Origin: Pseudocitrobacter corydidari
GTDB lineage: Bacteria > Pseudomonadota > Gammaproteobacteria > Enterobacterales > Enterobacteriaceae
Length of the DNA stretch: 64,000 nt
NCBI RefSeq assembly: GCF_021172065.1
Contig: NZ_CP087880.1
Location: 4,254,583 to 4,318,582 of the forward strand
Reading direction: 5' to 3'
The notes below the pieces were generated by a model. The model did no database searches. It had not been told where the DNA came from and saw nothing but the letters and a program-made list of their open reading frames with translations. Positions 15,064-23,448 of this stretch are shown here, piece by piece; positions within the stretch are counted from its first letter, which is position 1; each line of letters begins with the position of its first letter. The position numbers and the translations under genes are program-made.

Positions 15064-16134
15064 TTACTCCTCGCAATTGACGCTGACAATGAGTTGGTTA
15101 TACACACCGATCAGCGCCATTTGCTTTTGTTCCAGATCGTCCAGCAGCGTTTCGTTCTTCTCCGCGCTTTCACCGACATCATGCAGGGTGAGTTTGAGGT
15201 GGGTAATGAATGCGTCAAGCGCCATTGCATAGTCTTTGATATAGGCCTCCTCAAGGCCGTTGTCACTGAGGGCGCGCGGATCTTTTGCCAGTGATTTGAT
15301 GAGCGCCAGCTCGTCTTCGAGTTGTTCTATGTCTTGTTGCCACGCCACCAGGGGAATATGTTCGACCTTTTTCTGCTGAGAAATCACGGTGTATAAGCGG
15401 TCGACGATCTTCTGCACAATATCTGCGCTTTCAACTACCGCCAGCCGTCCGGTCAGACCACAGTCTTTATAGTACGCCAGTTCAATATCATGCTCTTCGC
15501 TGAACAACGTATTGCGAAGGGTGTTTGCCTCTCTGGAGGCTTGTCGATATTGCTGCCAGGCTTGATCCAGCGCCATATGTAGCGCCGGCGCTTTACTCAG
15601 GCGATCCTGACGGTAGTCGCCAGAGGAGTGATATTCAACGAGCGCGTTAACCGCTTCGGACAATGTTATTTCGCTCTCGATTAACGTTTGCCCGGCGCGA
15701 TCCAGTGGCGGTAATGGCGGCTGCGTGGCCGAGATGGTTTTACCGATCTGCCGGTACGTTTCTCTCTCTTCGGGGCTGGATGTCACCTCAAATTGTGACA
15801 TCAGCATGTTGAATTCGCTTTCCGTGACAGGTGCTTTACGCCTGAAGAGCCGTTGTTCTTTGACTGTTTTAAAGTAGCTCTCTTTGACCCAGACAAGTTG
15901 CTGACCGATAACCGTTGGCAATTCAACATCTTCCTCACTGCTTTTGTCATACTGATAGGCGTCGGAATCGTTATTGATAATGTCCAGCCACTGATTGGCT
16001 TTCATCGCCACGCTATTATGCGCATCAAGGCTATCAGTTTGTGCAGACGTTGGCGGTGTTTCATCGTGGGTGTTATCACAGCCGCAAAGCAGCCCCATGC
16101 ACAGCGAGACAATGGCGATGCGTTTTAGAAACAT
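15064..16134 (-). CDS. Putative inner-membrane lipoprotein, DUF3829 (YiiG)-like
   Basis: 356 residues. Positively charged N-terminus, hydrophobic stretch and lipobox-like LLCG|C19 indicate a lipoprotein. Asp at +2 and Asn at +3 (CDN) would, by E. coli Lol rules, keep it in the inner membrane facing the periplasm. The rest is mostly helical, with paired segments such as LIESEITLSEAVNALVEYH and YRQASREANTLRN. The pattern around LPPLDRAG...VEYHSSGDYRQDRLSK resembles DUF3829 proteins such as YiiG; this is by eye and not certain. E. coli has no gene here. GC content looks lower than in pabA and argD, suggesting acquisition or differential loss. Function unknown. Confidence 0.75.
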   Translation of the reverse strand: MFLKRIAIVSLCMGLLCGCDNTHDETPPTSAQTDSLDAHNSVAMKANQWLDIINNDSDAYQYDKSSEEDVELPTVIGQQLVWVKESYFKTVKEQRLFRRKAPVTESEFNMLMSQFEVTSSPEERETYRQIGKTISATQPPLPPLDRAGQTLIESEITLSEAVNALVEYHSSGDYRQDRLSKAPALHMALDQAWQQYRQASREANTLRNTLFSEEHDIELAYYKDCGLTGRLAVVESADIVQKIVDRLYTVISQQKKVEHIPLVAWQQDIEQLEDELALIKSLAKDPRALSDNGLEEAYIKDYAMALDAFITHLKLTLHDVGESAEKNETLLDDLEQKQMALIGVYNQLIVSVNCEE

Positions 16135-16251
16135 ACTATTCCCTTAGTGATTATTTCCATTGTTACGATTGCGCAGCATAACTTTTCTGCGAAAAACATA
16201 AAGCAAAAATCGCCTGTATTCGCAATTGCATATTGCCATTGAGTGATTTTT

Positions 16252-16290
16252 TATGCATATTTTGTGATTATAATTTCATAATCATTGCTG
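16252..16290 (+). promoter_or_regulatory. Possible tandem ArgR boxes upstream of argD
   Basis: Two degenerate 18-base elements (16252-16269 around TGCAT-attt-TGTGA, and 16273-16290 around TTCAT-aatc-ATTGC) lie 3 bases apart in an AT-rich stretch just before argD. The spacing fits tandem ARG boxes, but matches to the consensus are only partial. The remaining 16135-16251 is AT-rich with no recognised gene. Confidence 0.35.
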
Positions 16291-16312
16291 CATAATCACA
16301 GAAGGGCATGAC

Positions 16313-17530
16313 ATGACAACCAAACAACCTGCAATTACCCGCGCGACGTTCGATCAGGTGATTTTGCCAATTTATGCACCGGCGGAGTTTATCCCGGTAA
16401 AAGGTAAAGGCAGCCGCGTGTGGGATCAGCAGGGGAAAGAGTACGTCGATTTCGCCGGCGGGATTGCGGTGACGGCGCTGGGGCATTGCCATCCGGCGCT
16501 GGTTGAGGCGCTGAAAACCCAGGGTGAAACCCTGTGGCATACCAGTAACGTGTTTACCAATGAACCGGCGCTGCGTCTGGGGCAGAAGCTGGTGGACGCC
16601 ACCTTTGCCGAGCGCGTGGTGTTTATGAACTCCGGCACTGAAGCCAACGAAACCGCGTTCAAACTGGCGCGTTACTACGCCTCTACGCGTCATAGCCCGT
16701 ACAAAAGTAAGATTATTGCCTTCCACAACGCCTTCCATGGTCGCTCGCTGTTTACGGTTTCCGTCGGCGGCCAGCCGAAATACTCCGATGGCTTTGGCCC
16801 AAAACCGGCCGATATCGTCCACGTGCCGTTTAACGATTTGCACGCGGTTGAAGCGGTGATTGATGACCATACCTGCGCGATTGTGGTCGAACCCGTTCAG
16901 GGCGAAGGCGGCGTGCTGGCCGCGACGCCGGAATTTTTACAGGGGCTGCGTGACCTGTGCGATAAACATCAGGCGCTGTTGGTGTTTGATGAAGTGCAGA
17001 GCGGGATGGGGCGTACCGGTTCGCTGTTCGCCTATATGCACTATGGCGTGACGCCGGATATCCTCACCAGCGCGAAAGCTTTGGGCGGTGGTTTCCCGAT
17101 TAGCGCCATGCTCACCACCGAAGAGATTGCCAGCGCATTCCACGTCGGCTCCCACGGCTCGACCTATGGCGGTAACCCGCTGGCCTGTGCCGTGGCGGGC
17201 GCGGCGTTCGATATTATCAATACGCCGGAAGTGCTGGATGGCGTTCATGCCAAACGCGAGCGTTTTGTGCAGCATTTGCAGGATATCGACGCGAAGTATG
17301 ACGTTTTCAGCGATATTCGCGGAATGGGGCTGCTGATTGGTGCCGAGCTGAAAGAACCGTACAAAGGCCGCGCGCGTGAATTCCTTTACGCGGCCGCTGA
17401 TGCCGGTGTCATGGTGCTGAACGCCGGGCCAGACGTGATGCGTTTTGCGCCGTCGCTGGTGGTGGAAGAGAAAGAGATCGATGACGGTATGACGCGCTTT
17501 GCGCAGGCGGTGGCGAAAGTTGTCAGTTGA
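16313..17530 (+). CDS. argD: Acetylornithine / succinyldiaminopimelate aminotransferase
   Basis: 405 residues, one shorter than E. coli ArgD. A class III PLP aminotransferase acting in both arginine and lysine biosynthesis. Visible are GGIAVTALGHCHP, NSGTEANETAFK (phosphate binding), FDEVQSGMGRTG with the PLP-contacting Asp, and the Schiff-base lysine K255 in TSAKALGGG. Its last 8 bases overlap the convergent end of yhfK. Possible ArgR boxes precede it. Confidence 0.95.
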   Translation: MTTKQPAITRATFDQVILPIYAPAEFIPVKGKGSRVWDQQGKEYVDFAGGIAVTALGHCHPALVEALKTQGETLWHTSNVFTNEPALRLGQKLVDATFAERVVFMNSGTEANETAFKLARYYASTRHSPYKSKIIAFHNAFHGRSLFTVSVGGQPKYSDGFGPKPADIVHVPFNDLHAVEAVIDDHTCAIVVEPVQGEGGVLAATPEFLQGLRDLCDKHQALLVFDEVQSGMGRTGSLFAYMHYGVTPDILTSAKALGGGFPISAMLTTEEIASAFHVGSHGSTYGGNPLACAVAGAAFDIINTPEVLDGVHAKRERFVQHLQDIDAKYDVFSDIRGMGLLIGAELKEPYKGRAREFLYAAADAGVMVLNAGPDVMRFAPSLVVEEKEIDDGMTRFAQAVAKVVS

Positions 17531-19607
17531 TATGGCGGTTTAGCCAGATACCGTGCCGCGGCCGCTGACGCCATGCCACCGACGAAATGGTGTGCATGGT
17601 GTTGAGGTGGCCCAGAATACGCTGGAGATGCTGTTCCATGGTGCTGAGTGGCCCGTGGGAGAGCGTATCCGGCGACTCCATGATGTTCACATCCCCACTG
17701 CTGCCCGATTCATCATACTCCAGGCGCTGCTGACAGCGTTGCAGGGCGACTTCACACGATTCCAGATAACGTTGCATCAGCTCCGGCGAGAGCGTGTCGT
17801 GCTCGCGCGCAAGCGTGGTCATGGCGTTGATATGCTCGACGATGAACTGGCTGTGGGTCACCCACAGTTTCATATCTTCCAGATAGTGCGTATTAAAGCC
17901 CGGTTCCTGCATCGCCTGATTGAGCGAGTTAAACAGGGCGTTGTGCGCCTGGTTGACGCGCATACGTTGATACGCCAGTTTTTCAGCGGAAGGATCGTCA
18001 CTCAAAATTAACTGTATTGCTTCCTGATCCGCCTCCAGCGCAGAGTGCGCATTTTTGCGCAGCAGACCGCTTTGCCACTGCGGCCACAGCCACAGCATGC
18101 CGCCAAAGGCAATCAGGCAGCCGATAATCGTATCGGCGAAACGCGCGACGATAAACTGCTCGCCGTTGAGCGTCAGCAATTGCAGGGTATATACCGCCGT
18201 AATGGTGAAACCCACGGTCGCCCAGCCGTAGCTTTTACGAATGATCAGATAACTTATCAGGGTGATCACCAGCATCGCGGTCAGCGCGAATCCCTCCGGG
18301 AAATGGTAGTGCAGCGTGACCGCGGCGATAACCAGCCCCGCCAGCGTGCCCGCCGCTCGGTGGAAGATACGCACACGCGTCGCGCCGTAGCCGTTTTGCG
18401 TCACCAGCAAGACGGTCATTAATATCCAGTAGGGTTTCGGCAGATGCAGCGCCGCGCCCATCAGGCTGGCGATGCTCAACATCACGCTTAAACGCGCGGC
18501 ATTACGCAGGGCGGGCGATTTCAGCGACAGATAGCTTTTCAGCGCCGGGAACAGCGGCAGGCGGCGCTCTTTATCGGCCATCAGGTTACGCGGATAAAGC
18601 GGACGCTGCGCGCGCAGGACTTTGGCGATGCGGCTGAAGTGCCAGGCGCAGAACTGCCCGACCGGGTTATCGGGATGCTGGCGGGCAATTTTCTCCAGCG
18701 CGCCAATTTGCTTATCCATATTGAAGCGCGTCGGGAAGCGGTGATAAAGAATGTCATCGGCCATTACCCGCAGGCGCGCGGCGACGGTTTGCGCGTTCCA
18801 GCGGATTACCGCTTCGGCGTGGCTGCGCTCGACCAGTTTTTGCACCTCTTCTGGCTGGTGCAGGCTCACCGAAATGTGTTCCTGTAAATCCAGCCCCATC
18901 TGGAAGGCGCGCAGCAGGCGCTTGTAATCATTGTGCTGATTGGCCGCCAGCATGTGCATCTGCTGGTAACACTGGGAAATCAGGTCGACCACTTTCTGCT
19001 GACGATTAAGCAACGGCGGCAGGGCGGTATTGGGGTCGGTATGTTGCGTCAGCAGGCTATATTTGGCTTCGCAGTACTCCGCCAGTTGGCGGTAAAGCAG
19101 GCTCAACGACTCGCGCAGCGGCTGTTCGCGCCATAGCCAGAACCAGAACCAGTTAAACAGCCCGTACCATAGCGTGCCGAGCGCGTAGATAAGCAGCGGT
19201 TCCCAGATGGGCATATTGCCCGCCAGGCTCAGGGTAAAAATGGCGGCAATCAGCGAGGCCGGAAGCAATCGCCCGTGCAGCGCGCTGATTTCGGCGGTAA
19301 CGCCCAGCACCATCGCCAGACCGGTAAGAATAAACGGCAGCGGGATATCATCGGCCAGCAACAGTTGCACAATCAGGCTGCAACCGGCGAACAGAGACCC
19401 ACCGATAATCAGGCGTTTGAAGAAGCGTTTATGGGGAGTATCCAGCCCGGCGATGTTGCAGCAGGCAGGCACTAAAGAGAACAGTAAGCCGTGTTGAAGC
19501 TGGCCGAGGATCAGGCCGACGGCGACCGGCAAACATAACACCAGCGTTTGCCGCAGTGCATAGTTGACTTCCGGGTGGTAAATCAGCCTGCGCCACATAA
19601 GAGACAA
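17523..19607 (-). CDS. yhfK: YhfK, FUSC/YccS-family membrane protein
   Basis: 694 residues, near the E. coli YhfK size. Two sets of hydrophobic helices are seen: N-terminal about 15-155 (TLVLCLPVAVGLILGQLQ, LPFILTGLAMVLGVTAE) and a second set about 385-510 (YWILMTVLLVTQNG, LTAMLVITLISYLII). Each set is followed by a long soluble helical region. This is the fusaric-acid-resistance/YccS architecture; transport of aromatic acids is known for relatives, but YhfK's substrate is unknown. It lies between argD and crp as in E. coli. Confidence 0.93.
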   Translation of the reverse strand: MSLMWRRLIYHPEVNYALRQTLVLCLPVAVGLILGQLQHGLLFSLVPACCNIAGLDTPHKRFFKRLIIGGSLFAGCSLIVQLLLADDIPLPFILTGLAMVLGVTAEISALHGRLLPASLIAAIFTLSLAGNMPIWEPLLIYALGTLWYGLFNWFWFWLWREQPLRESLSLLYRQLAEYCEAKYSLLTQHTDPNTALPPLLNRQQKVVDLISQCYQQMHMLAANQHNDYKRLLRAFQMGLDLQEHISVSLHQPEEVQKLVERSHAEAVIRWNAQTVAARLRVMADDILYHRFPTRFNMDKQIGALEKIARQHPDNPVGQFCAWHFSRIAKVLRAQRPLYPRNLMADKERRLPLFPALKSYLSLKSPALRNAARLSVMLSIASLMGAALHLPKPYWILMTVLLVTQNGYGATRVRIFHRAAGTLAGLVIAAVTLHYHFPEGFALTAMLVITLISYLIIRKSYGWATVGFTITAVYTLQLLTLNGEQFIVARFADTIIGCLIAFGGMLWLWPQWQSGLLRKNAHSALEADQEAIQLILSDDPSAEKLAYQRMRVNQAHNALFNSLNQAMQEPGFNTHYLEDMKLWVTHSQFIVEHINAMTTLAREHDTLSPELMQRYLESCEVALQRCQQRLEYDESGSSGDVNIMESPDTLSHGPLSTMEQHLQRILGHLNTMHTISSVAWRQRPRHGIWLNRHIN

Positions 19608-19637
19608 AAACGGCGTATTGCGCGAACAATACGCCGT
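19606..19637 (-). terminator. Terminator after crp
   Basis: On the minus strand ACGGCGTATTG-ttcgcg-CAATACGCCGT is followed by TTTTTG. It begins 9 bases after the crp stop and its T run reaches the yhfK start region. Confidence 0.9.
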
Positions 19638-19646
19638 CAGACGAGA

Positions 19647-20279
19647 TTAACGCGTGCCGTAAACGACGATCGTTTTACCGTGTGCGGAGATCAGGTTCTG
19701 ATCTTCCAGCATCTTCAGAATGCGGCCCACGGTTTCGCGGGAGCAACCGACGATCTGACCGATTTCCTGACGGGTGATTTTGATCTGCATACCGTCCGGG
19801 TGGGTCATGGCATCCGGCTGTTTTGCCAGATTCAGCAGCGTCTGTGCGATACGACCGGTAACGTCGAGGAACGCCAGGTTGCCCACTTTCTCAGAGGTAA
19901 CCTGCAGACGGCGCGCCATCTGAGAGGAGAGACGCATCAGGATATCCGGGTTAACCTGGATGAGCTGACGGAATTTCTTATAGGAGATTTCAGCCACTTC
20001 ACAGGCGGTTTTCGCCCGAACCCAGGCGCTACGTTCCTGGCCTTCTTCAAACAGGCCCAGTTCACCGATGAAATCGCCCTGGTTGAGGTAGGAAAGGATC
20101 ATCTCTTTGCCTTCCTCATCCTTGATGAGTACTGCCACGGAGCCTTTAACGATGTAGTACAGCGTTTCCGCTTTTTCACCCTGGTGAATCAGCGTGCTCT
20201 TCGATGGGTACTTATGAATGTGGCAATGAGACAAGAACCATTCGAGTGTCGGGTCTGTTTGCGGTTTGCCAAGCACCAT
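19647..20279 (-). CDS. crp: cAMP receptor protein CRP
   Basis: 210 residues, apparently identical to E. coli CRP as I recall it. The N-terminal cAMP-binding beta barrel holds GELGLFEEGQERSAWVRA, whose Glu, Arg and Ser contact cAMP. A long dimer helix follows near 110-137. The C-terminal helix-turn-helix (ITRQEIGQIVGCSRETVGRI, about 168-187) reads TGTGA-N6-TCACA. It controls carbon catabolite genes, and sites are visible at its own leader and upstream of ppiA in this window. Confidence 0.98.
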   Translation of the reverse strand: MVLGKPQTDPTLEWFLSHCHIHKYPSKSTLIHQGEKAETLYYIVKGSVAVLIKDEEGKEMILSYLNQGDFIGELGLFEEGQERSAWVRAKTACEVAEISYKKFRQLIQVNPDILMRLSSQMARRLQVTSEKVGNLAFLDVTGRIAQTLLNLAKQPDAMTHPDGMQIKITRQEIGQIVGCSRETVGRILKMLEDQNLISAHGKTIVVYGTR

Positions 20280-20395
20280 GCGCGGTTATCCTCTGTTATA
20301 AGCTATCGCCAGCGGCAAATCAGGCTACCACTGGTGGAAATAATGTCCTTCCCTCTACCTGGGAAGTTGGCCGTCAAAAATTGTCGCAGCCAGTA

Positions 20396-20411
20396 TGTGA
20401 TGTCCTCTGCA
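20396..20411 (-). promoter_or_regulatory. CRP autoregulatory site in the crp leader
   Basis: On the minus strand TGCAG-aggaca-TCACA corresponds to the downstream CRP site of the E. coli crp leader (TGCAA-aggacg-TCACA), with the same flanking TGTATGCA. The rest of 20280-20579 holds the divergent crp and yhfA promoters; no other gene or repeat is seen there. Confidence 0.7.
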
Positions 20412-20579
20412 TACATGCAGTACGTTTATGTATCTCTGTAGCATCCCGACTGTTTTAGCATAGCTTTCGCCGTGTGTCTCCTGGTGTCTCGCTTCAGCAT
20501 GACCCAGGTCTACTTCCGTTGCGAGATTTGTTATGTGCGCGTAATCTGACAATAAATTTGCAACTCTGGAGTGACTATT

Positions 20580-20984
20580 ATGCAAGCGCGTGTGAAATGG
20601 GTTGAAGGGTTAACCTTCCTGGGTGAGTCGGCTTCCGGGCACCAGATTCTAATGGATGGCAACTCAGGTGATAAAGCGCCAAGCCCGATGGAAGTCGTGC
20701 TGATGGCTGCGGGCGGTTGTAGCGCTATTGACGTCGTGTCAATCCTGCAAAAGGGCCGTTACGACGTGACCGATTGTGAAGTTAAGCTGACCTCTGAACG
20801 CCGCGAAGAAGCGCCACGTCTGTTCACGCACATCAATCTGCACTTCATTGTGACCGGCAAAGAACTGAAAGATGCGGCGGTGTCCCGGGCGGTGGATTTG
20901 TCCGCTGAGAAGTACTGTTCAGTGGCGCTGATGCTGGGCAAAGCGGTGAACATTACCCATTCTTATGAGGTGGTGGAGGGGTAA
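20580..20984 (+). CDS. yhfA: YhfA, OsmC-family protein
   Basis: 134 residues from ATG 20580, preceded by TGGAG; a GTG/ATT-type upstream extension of three residues is unlikely. OsmC-family proteins use two cysteines to reduce organic peroxides. Both positions are present here, in MAAGGCSAIDVVS and SAEKYCSVALML, although YhfA's own activity has not been shown. It is divergent from crp as in E. coli. Confidence 0.93.
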   Translation: MQARVKWVEGLTFLGESASGHQILMDGNSGDKAPSPMEVVLMAAGGCSAIDVVSILQKGRYDVTDCEVKLTSERREEAPRLFTHINLHFIVTGKELKDAAVSRAVDLSAEKYCSVALMLGKAVNITHSYEVVEG

Positions 20985-21002
20985 CGCCCGCGTCGCCTTT
21001 AT

Positions 21003-21062
21003 GTCGGATGGCGGCTACGCCTTATCCGACCTACGAAAGCTTTGTAGGTCGGGTAAGGTGCT
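21003..21062. repeat. REP element between yhfA and prkB
   Basis: GTCGGATGGCGGCTACGCC through CCGACCTAC forms one REP unit. A second, inverted and shortened half (GTAGGTCGGGTAAGGTG) runs up to the prkB stop. It lies between two convergent genes. Confidence 0.75.
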
Positions 21063-21065
21063 ATT

Positions 21066-21935
21066 TCACCCAATCTTCTTCCCTTCCATCAACCGCTGCA
21101 CCAGCGGCGTCATGATCAATTCCATCGCCAGCCCCATCTTGCCGCCGGGAACGACCAGCGTATTCATATGAGAGATAAACGAGCCTTGCAGCATCGCCAG
21201 CAGCCAGGGGAAATCGATATTGTCGAGATTGCGGAAGTGGATCACCACAAAGCTCTCATCCAGCGACGGAATGCCTTTGGCGGCGAAGGGATCGGAGGTA
21301 TCGACCGTTGGCACACGCTGGAAGTTAAGATGGGTGCGCGAGAACTGCGGGGTGATGTAGTTGATGTAATCTTCCATCGAACGCACCACGGAATCCATCA
21401 CCGCCTCGCGGGAGTGACCGCGCTCGCTGGTGTCGCGGATCATCTTTTGGATCCACTCCAGGTTTACAATCGGCACCACGCCTACCAGTAAATCGACATG
21501 CTTTGCCACATCATGATGCGGGGTGACCACGCCGCCGTGCAGCCCTTCATAGAACAGCACGTCGGTCGGCTCAGGCAGCGGTTGCCAGGGGGTAAAGGTT
21601 CCCGGCACCTGATTCCACGGCACCGCTTCATCGTAGGTGTGCAGATATTTTCGCGACTGTCCGGTACCGCTGTGCCCGTACTCGCGGAACGTCTGTTCCA
21701 GCAGGCTGAAGTCGTTGGCATCCGGGCCGAAGTAGCTGATATGACGGCCCATATCACGCGCTTTACGAATGGCTAAATCCATTTCCGGACGCGTGTAGCG
21801 ATGAAAGCTGTCGCCTTCCACTTCCGCGGCGCGAAGTTTGAGCTGGGCGAAAATCTTGCGGAACGCGAGGCTGGTGGTGGTGGTTCCCGCCCCGCTGGAA
21901 CCCGTGACGGCGATAACCGGATGTTTGGCAGACAT
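21066..21935 (-). CDS. prkB: PrkB, phosphoribulokinase-like P-loop protein
   Basis: 289 residues from ATG 21935, the E. coli length; a TTG three codons upstream is closer to GGGAG but less likely. The Walker A motif GSSGAGTTT is at about 12-20, followed by EVEGDSFHRY and LFYEGLHGGVV, as in phosphoribulokinases. Enterobacteria have no Calvin cycle, so the substrate is unknown. It follows yheU in the yheT-yheU-prkB unit. Confidence 0.93.
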   Translation of the reverse strand: MSAKHPVIAVTGSSGAGTTTTSLAFRKIFAQLKLRAAEVEGDSFHRYTRPEMDLAIRKARDMGRHISYFGPDANDFSLLEQTFREYGHSGTGQSRKYLHTYDEAVPWNQVPGTFTPWQPLPEPTDVLFYEGLHGGVVTPHHDVAKHVDLLVGVVPIVNLEWIQKMIRDTSERGHSREAVMDSVVRSMEDYINYITPQFSRTHLNFQRVPTVDTSDPFAAKGIPSLDESFVVIHFRNLDNIDFPWLLAMLQGSFISHMNTLVVPGGKMGLAMELIMTPLVQRLMEGKKIG

Positions 21936-21961
21936 AGCGAACAACTCCCGAGTCGGTAAGA

Positions 21962-22180
21962 TTAACCGCGAAACTGGCTGCGGGGCATGATGTTGACGGT
22001 TTCATGAAGTTCCGACCACACCAGTACCGCTTCGCCGCGTTGTAGTTGCTGTTTTACGTCGGCGACCTTTTGCGCAAGTGAACGTTCATATTCACCATAA
22101 TCGGTGCCTTCACGCAACACAAAGCTTTCAATCAGGTTATCGAGCGTTTCAGCGTCGATGTCTTGCCACGGAATGATCAT
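21962..22180 (-). CDS. yheU: YheU, small conserved protein
   Basis: 72 residues, the E. coli YheU length (UPF0270 family). It begins MIIPWQDIDAETLDNLIESF and has no membrane segment or metal motif. Its start overlaps the end of yheT by 4 bases, indicating coupled translation. Function unknown. Confidence 0.92.
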   Translation of the reverse strand: MIIPWQDIDAETLDNLIESFVLREGTDYGEYERSLAQKVADVKQQLQRGEAVLVWSELHETVNIMPRSQFRG

Positions 22181-23199
22181 TTTTCACCTCCAAGCCACGG
22201 CATCAGCCAGTCGGGAATACGTTGTTCCAGCCACATTTTCGGGCGGCGGAAGGTGCCGCCGATAAAGCCGACGTGGCCGCCATGTTCCGTTAACTGATAT
22301 TCGACGCAGGCGGGAAGCGAGTCGGCGTCGGGGATAACGTGGTGATCCATAAACGGATCGTCCTTCGCATGAATAATCAGCGTCGGAATGGCTATCTGAT
22401 TGAGCAACGGCATGGCGCTACATTGACGATAATAGTCGATAGCGTCGGCGAAACCGTGAATTTTGGCGGTAATCAGGTCATCAAATTCACGGATTTTGCG
22501 CACGCGCTTCAGCTGGCGTAAATCGACCGGCAGCGTGCCGGGATAGGCCGCCAGTTTGCGCGAGGCGTTGCCTTTTAACAGGTTCAGCAAATAGCGCTGG
22601 TACACCCGCGAAAAGCCCTTTTCCATATGATAGCTACAGGCTTCCAGCACGAATGGCGCGGAGACAATCACCGCAGCATCCAGCGGAACCGTGGGGCCTT
22701 CTTTCGCCAGCAGGCAGGCGAGCATGTTGCCGCCGAGCGAATAACCGACCGCCGCAGTAGGCGCATCGCCCAGTTCCTGCTTCAGCCAGTTTAAAAACCA
22801 GGTGCCGTCTTCTGTTTCACCGGAATGATAAATACGGTTAAGGCGATTCGGTTCGCCGCTACAGCCGCGAAAGTGCATCACCACGCCGAGCCAGCCGCGT
22901 TCCTTCGCCGCCTGAATCAGACCGTGTGCATAGGGGCTGTGCAGGCTGCCTTCCAGGCCGTGGAATACGACCAGACGCGGCTTGTGCCTCGCCTGCATTG
23001 GGTCTTCGCTCCAGGCGATATCCAGAAAGTCGCCGTCCGGTAAATCGAGGCGCTGCCAGTGCGGCGTAAAGTGTAGCCGACGGCGGATAAGCCTCGGCAG
23101 CATAGTTTGCAGATGCGGGTTGCTGACGCCGGGCATTGGGCGAAACGTGGAGGAGTCGTCCTGCGGGACAGCAAACTCTGCGGGAGTAATTTGGGCCAT
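22177..23199 (-). CDS. yheT: YheT, alpha/beta hydrolase
   Basis: 340 residues, the E. coli length. An alpha/beta-hydrolase fold with the FHGLEGSLHSPYAHG oxyanion segment, nucleophile motif GYSLGGNML, acid segment HAKDDPFMD and catalytic His in EHGGHVGF. The physiological ester substrate is unknown. In E. coli yheS lies next to it upstream; here the mdc cluster lies in between, on the opposite strand except for mdcR. Confidence 0.94.
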   Translation of the reverse strand: MAQITPAEFAVPQDDSSTFRPMPGVSNPHLQTMLPRLIRRRLHFTPHWQRLDLPDGDFLDIAWSEDPMQARHKPRLVVFHGLEGSLHSPYAHGLIQAAKERGWLGVVMHFRGCSGEPNRLNRIYHSGETEDGTWFLNWLKQELGDAPTAAVGYSLGGNMLACLLAKEGPTVPLDAAVIVSAPFVLEACSYHMEKGFSRVYQRYLLNLLKGNASRKLAAYPGTLPVDLRQLKRVRKIREFDDLITAKIHGFADAIDYYRQCSAMPLLNQIAIPTLIIHAKDDPFMDHHVIPDADSLPACVEYQLTEHGGHVGFIGGTFRRPKMWLEQRIPDWLMPWLGGEK

Positions 23200-23311
23200 A
23201 ACGTTGCGATGTTCTCTTTTAATCTGCTGACTACTATACCGTCACTTTTTGATTGTGTTTAAGAAAATGGGCGGTGGTAGCCTCTTTTACTCCTTTTTGA
23301 GTTGACCTGCG

Positions 23312-23330
23312 TCACAAAATTTTAATGTGA
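23312..23330. promoter_or_regulatory. Candidate operator in the mdcA upstream region
   Basis: TCACA-aaattttaa-TGTGA is an inverted repeat with an AT-rich centre, about 120 bases before mdcA. LysR-type regulators bind such dyads, so MdcR is the obvious candidate, but the arms also resemble separated CRP half-sites. A TTGACC at 23302-23307 may be a -35 with a poor -10. Confidence 0.35.
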
Positions 23331-23422
23331 TTATTACTCTCAAGCTAATGATTCCTTCCTAAGCTTAATTGATGACTTTCTCACCAGGGTTCAGACTCTT
23401 CTCAGTGTTAAGCAAATCAAAA

Positions 23423-23437
23423 TGATTCGCTGAATCA
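23423..23437. promoter_or_regulatory. Inverted repeat just before the mdcA ribosome site
   Basis: TGATTC-gct-GAATCA ends next to AGGAGG (23437-23442) of mdcA. It could be a regulator site or a small mRNA hairpin affecting translation. No direct evidence distinguishes these. Confidence 0.35.
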
Positions 23438-23448
23438 GGAGGTTAATA

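Noticed and set aside
19548..20441. 297-codon plus-strand frame across crp
   Set aside because: Antisense to an intact, near-identical CRP; no start signal.
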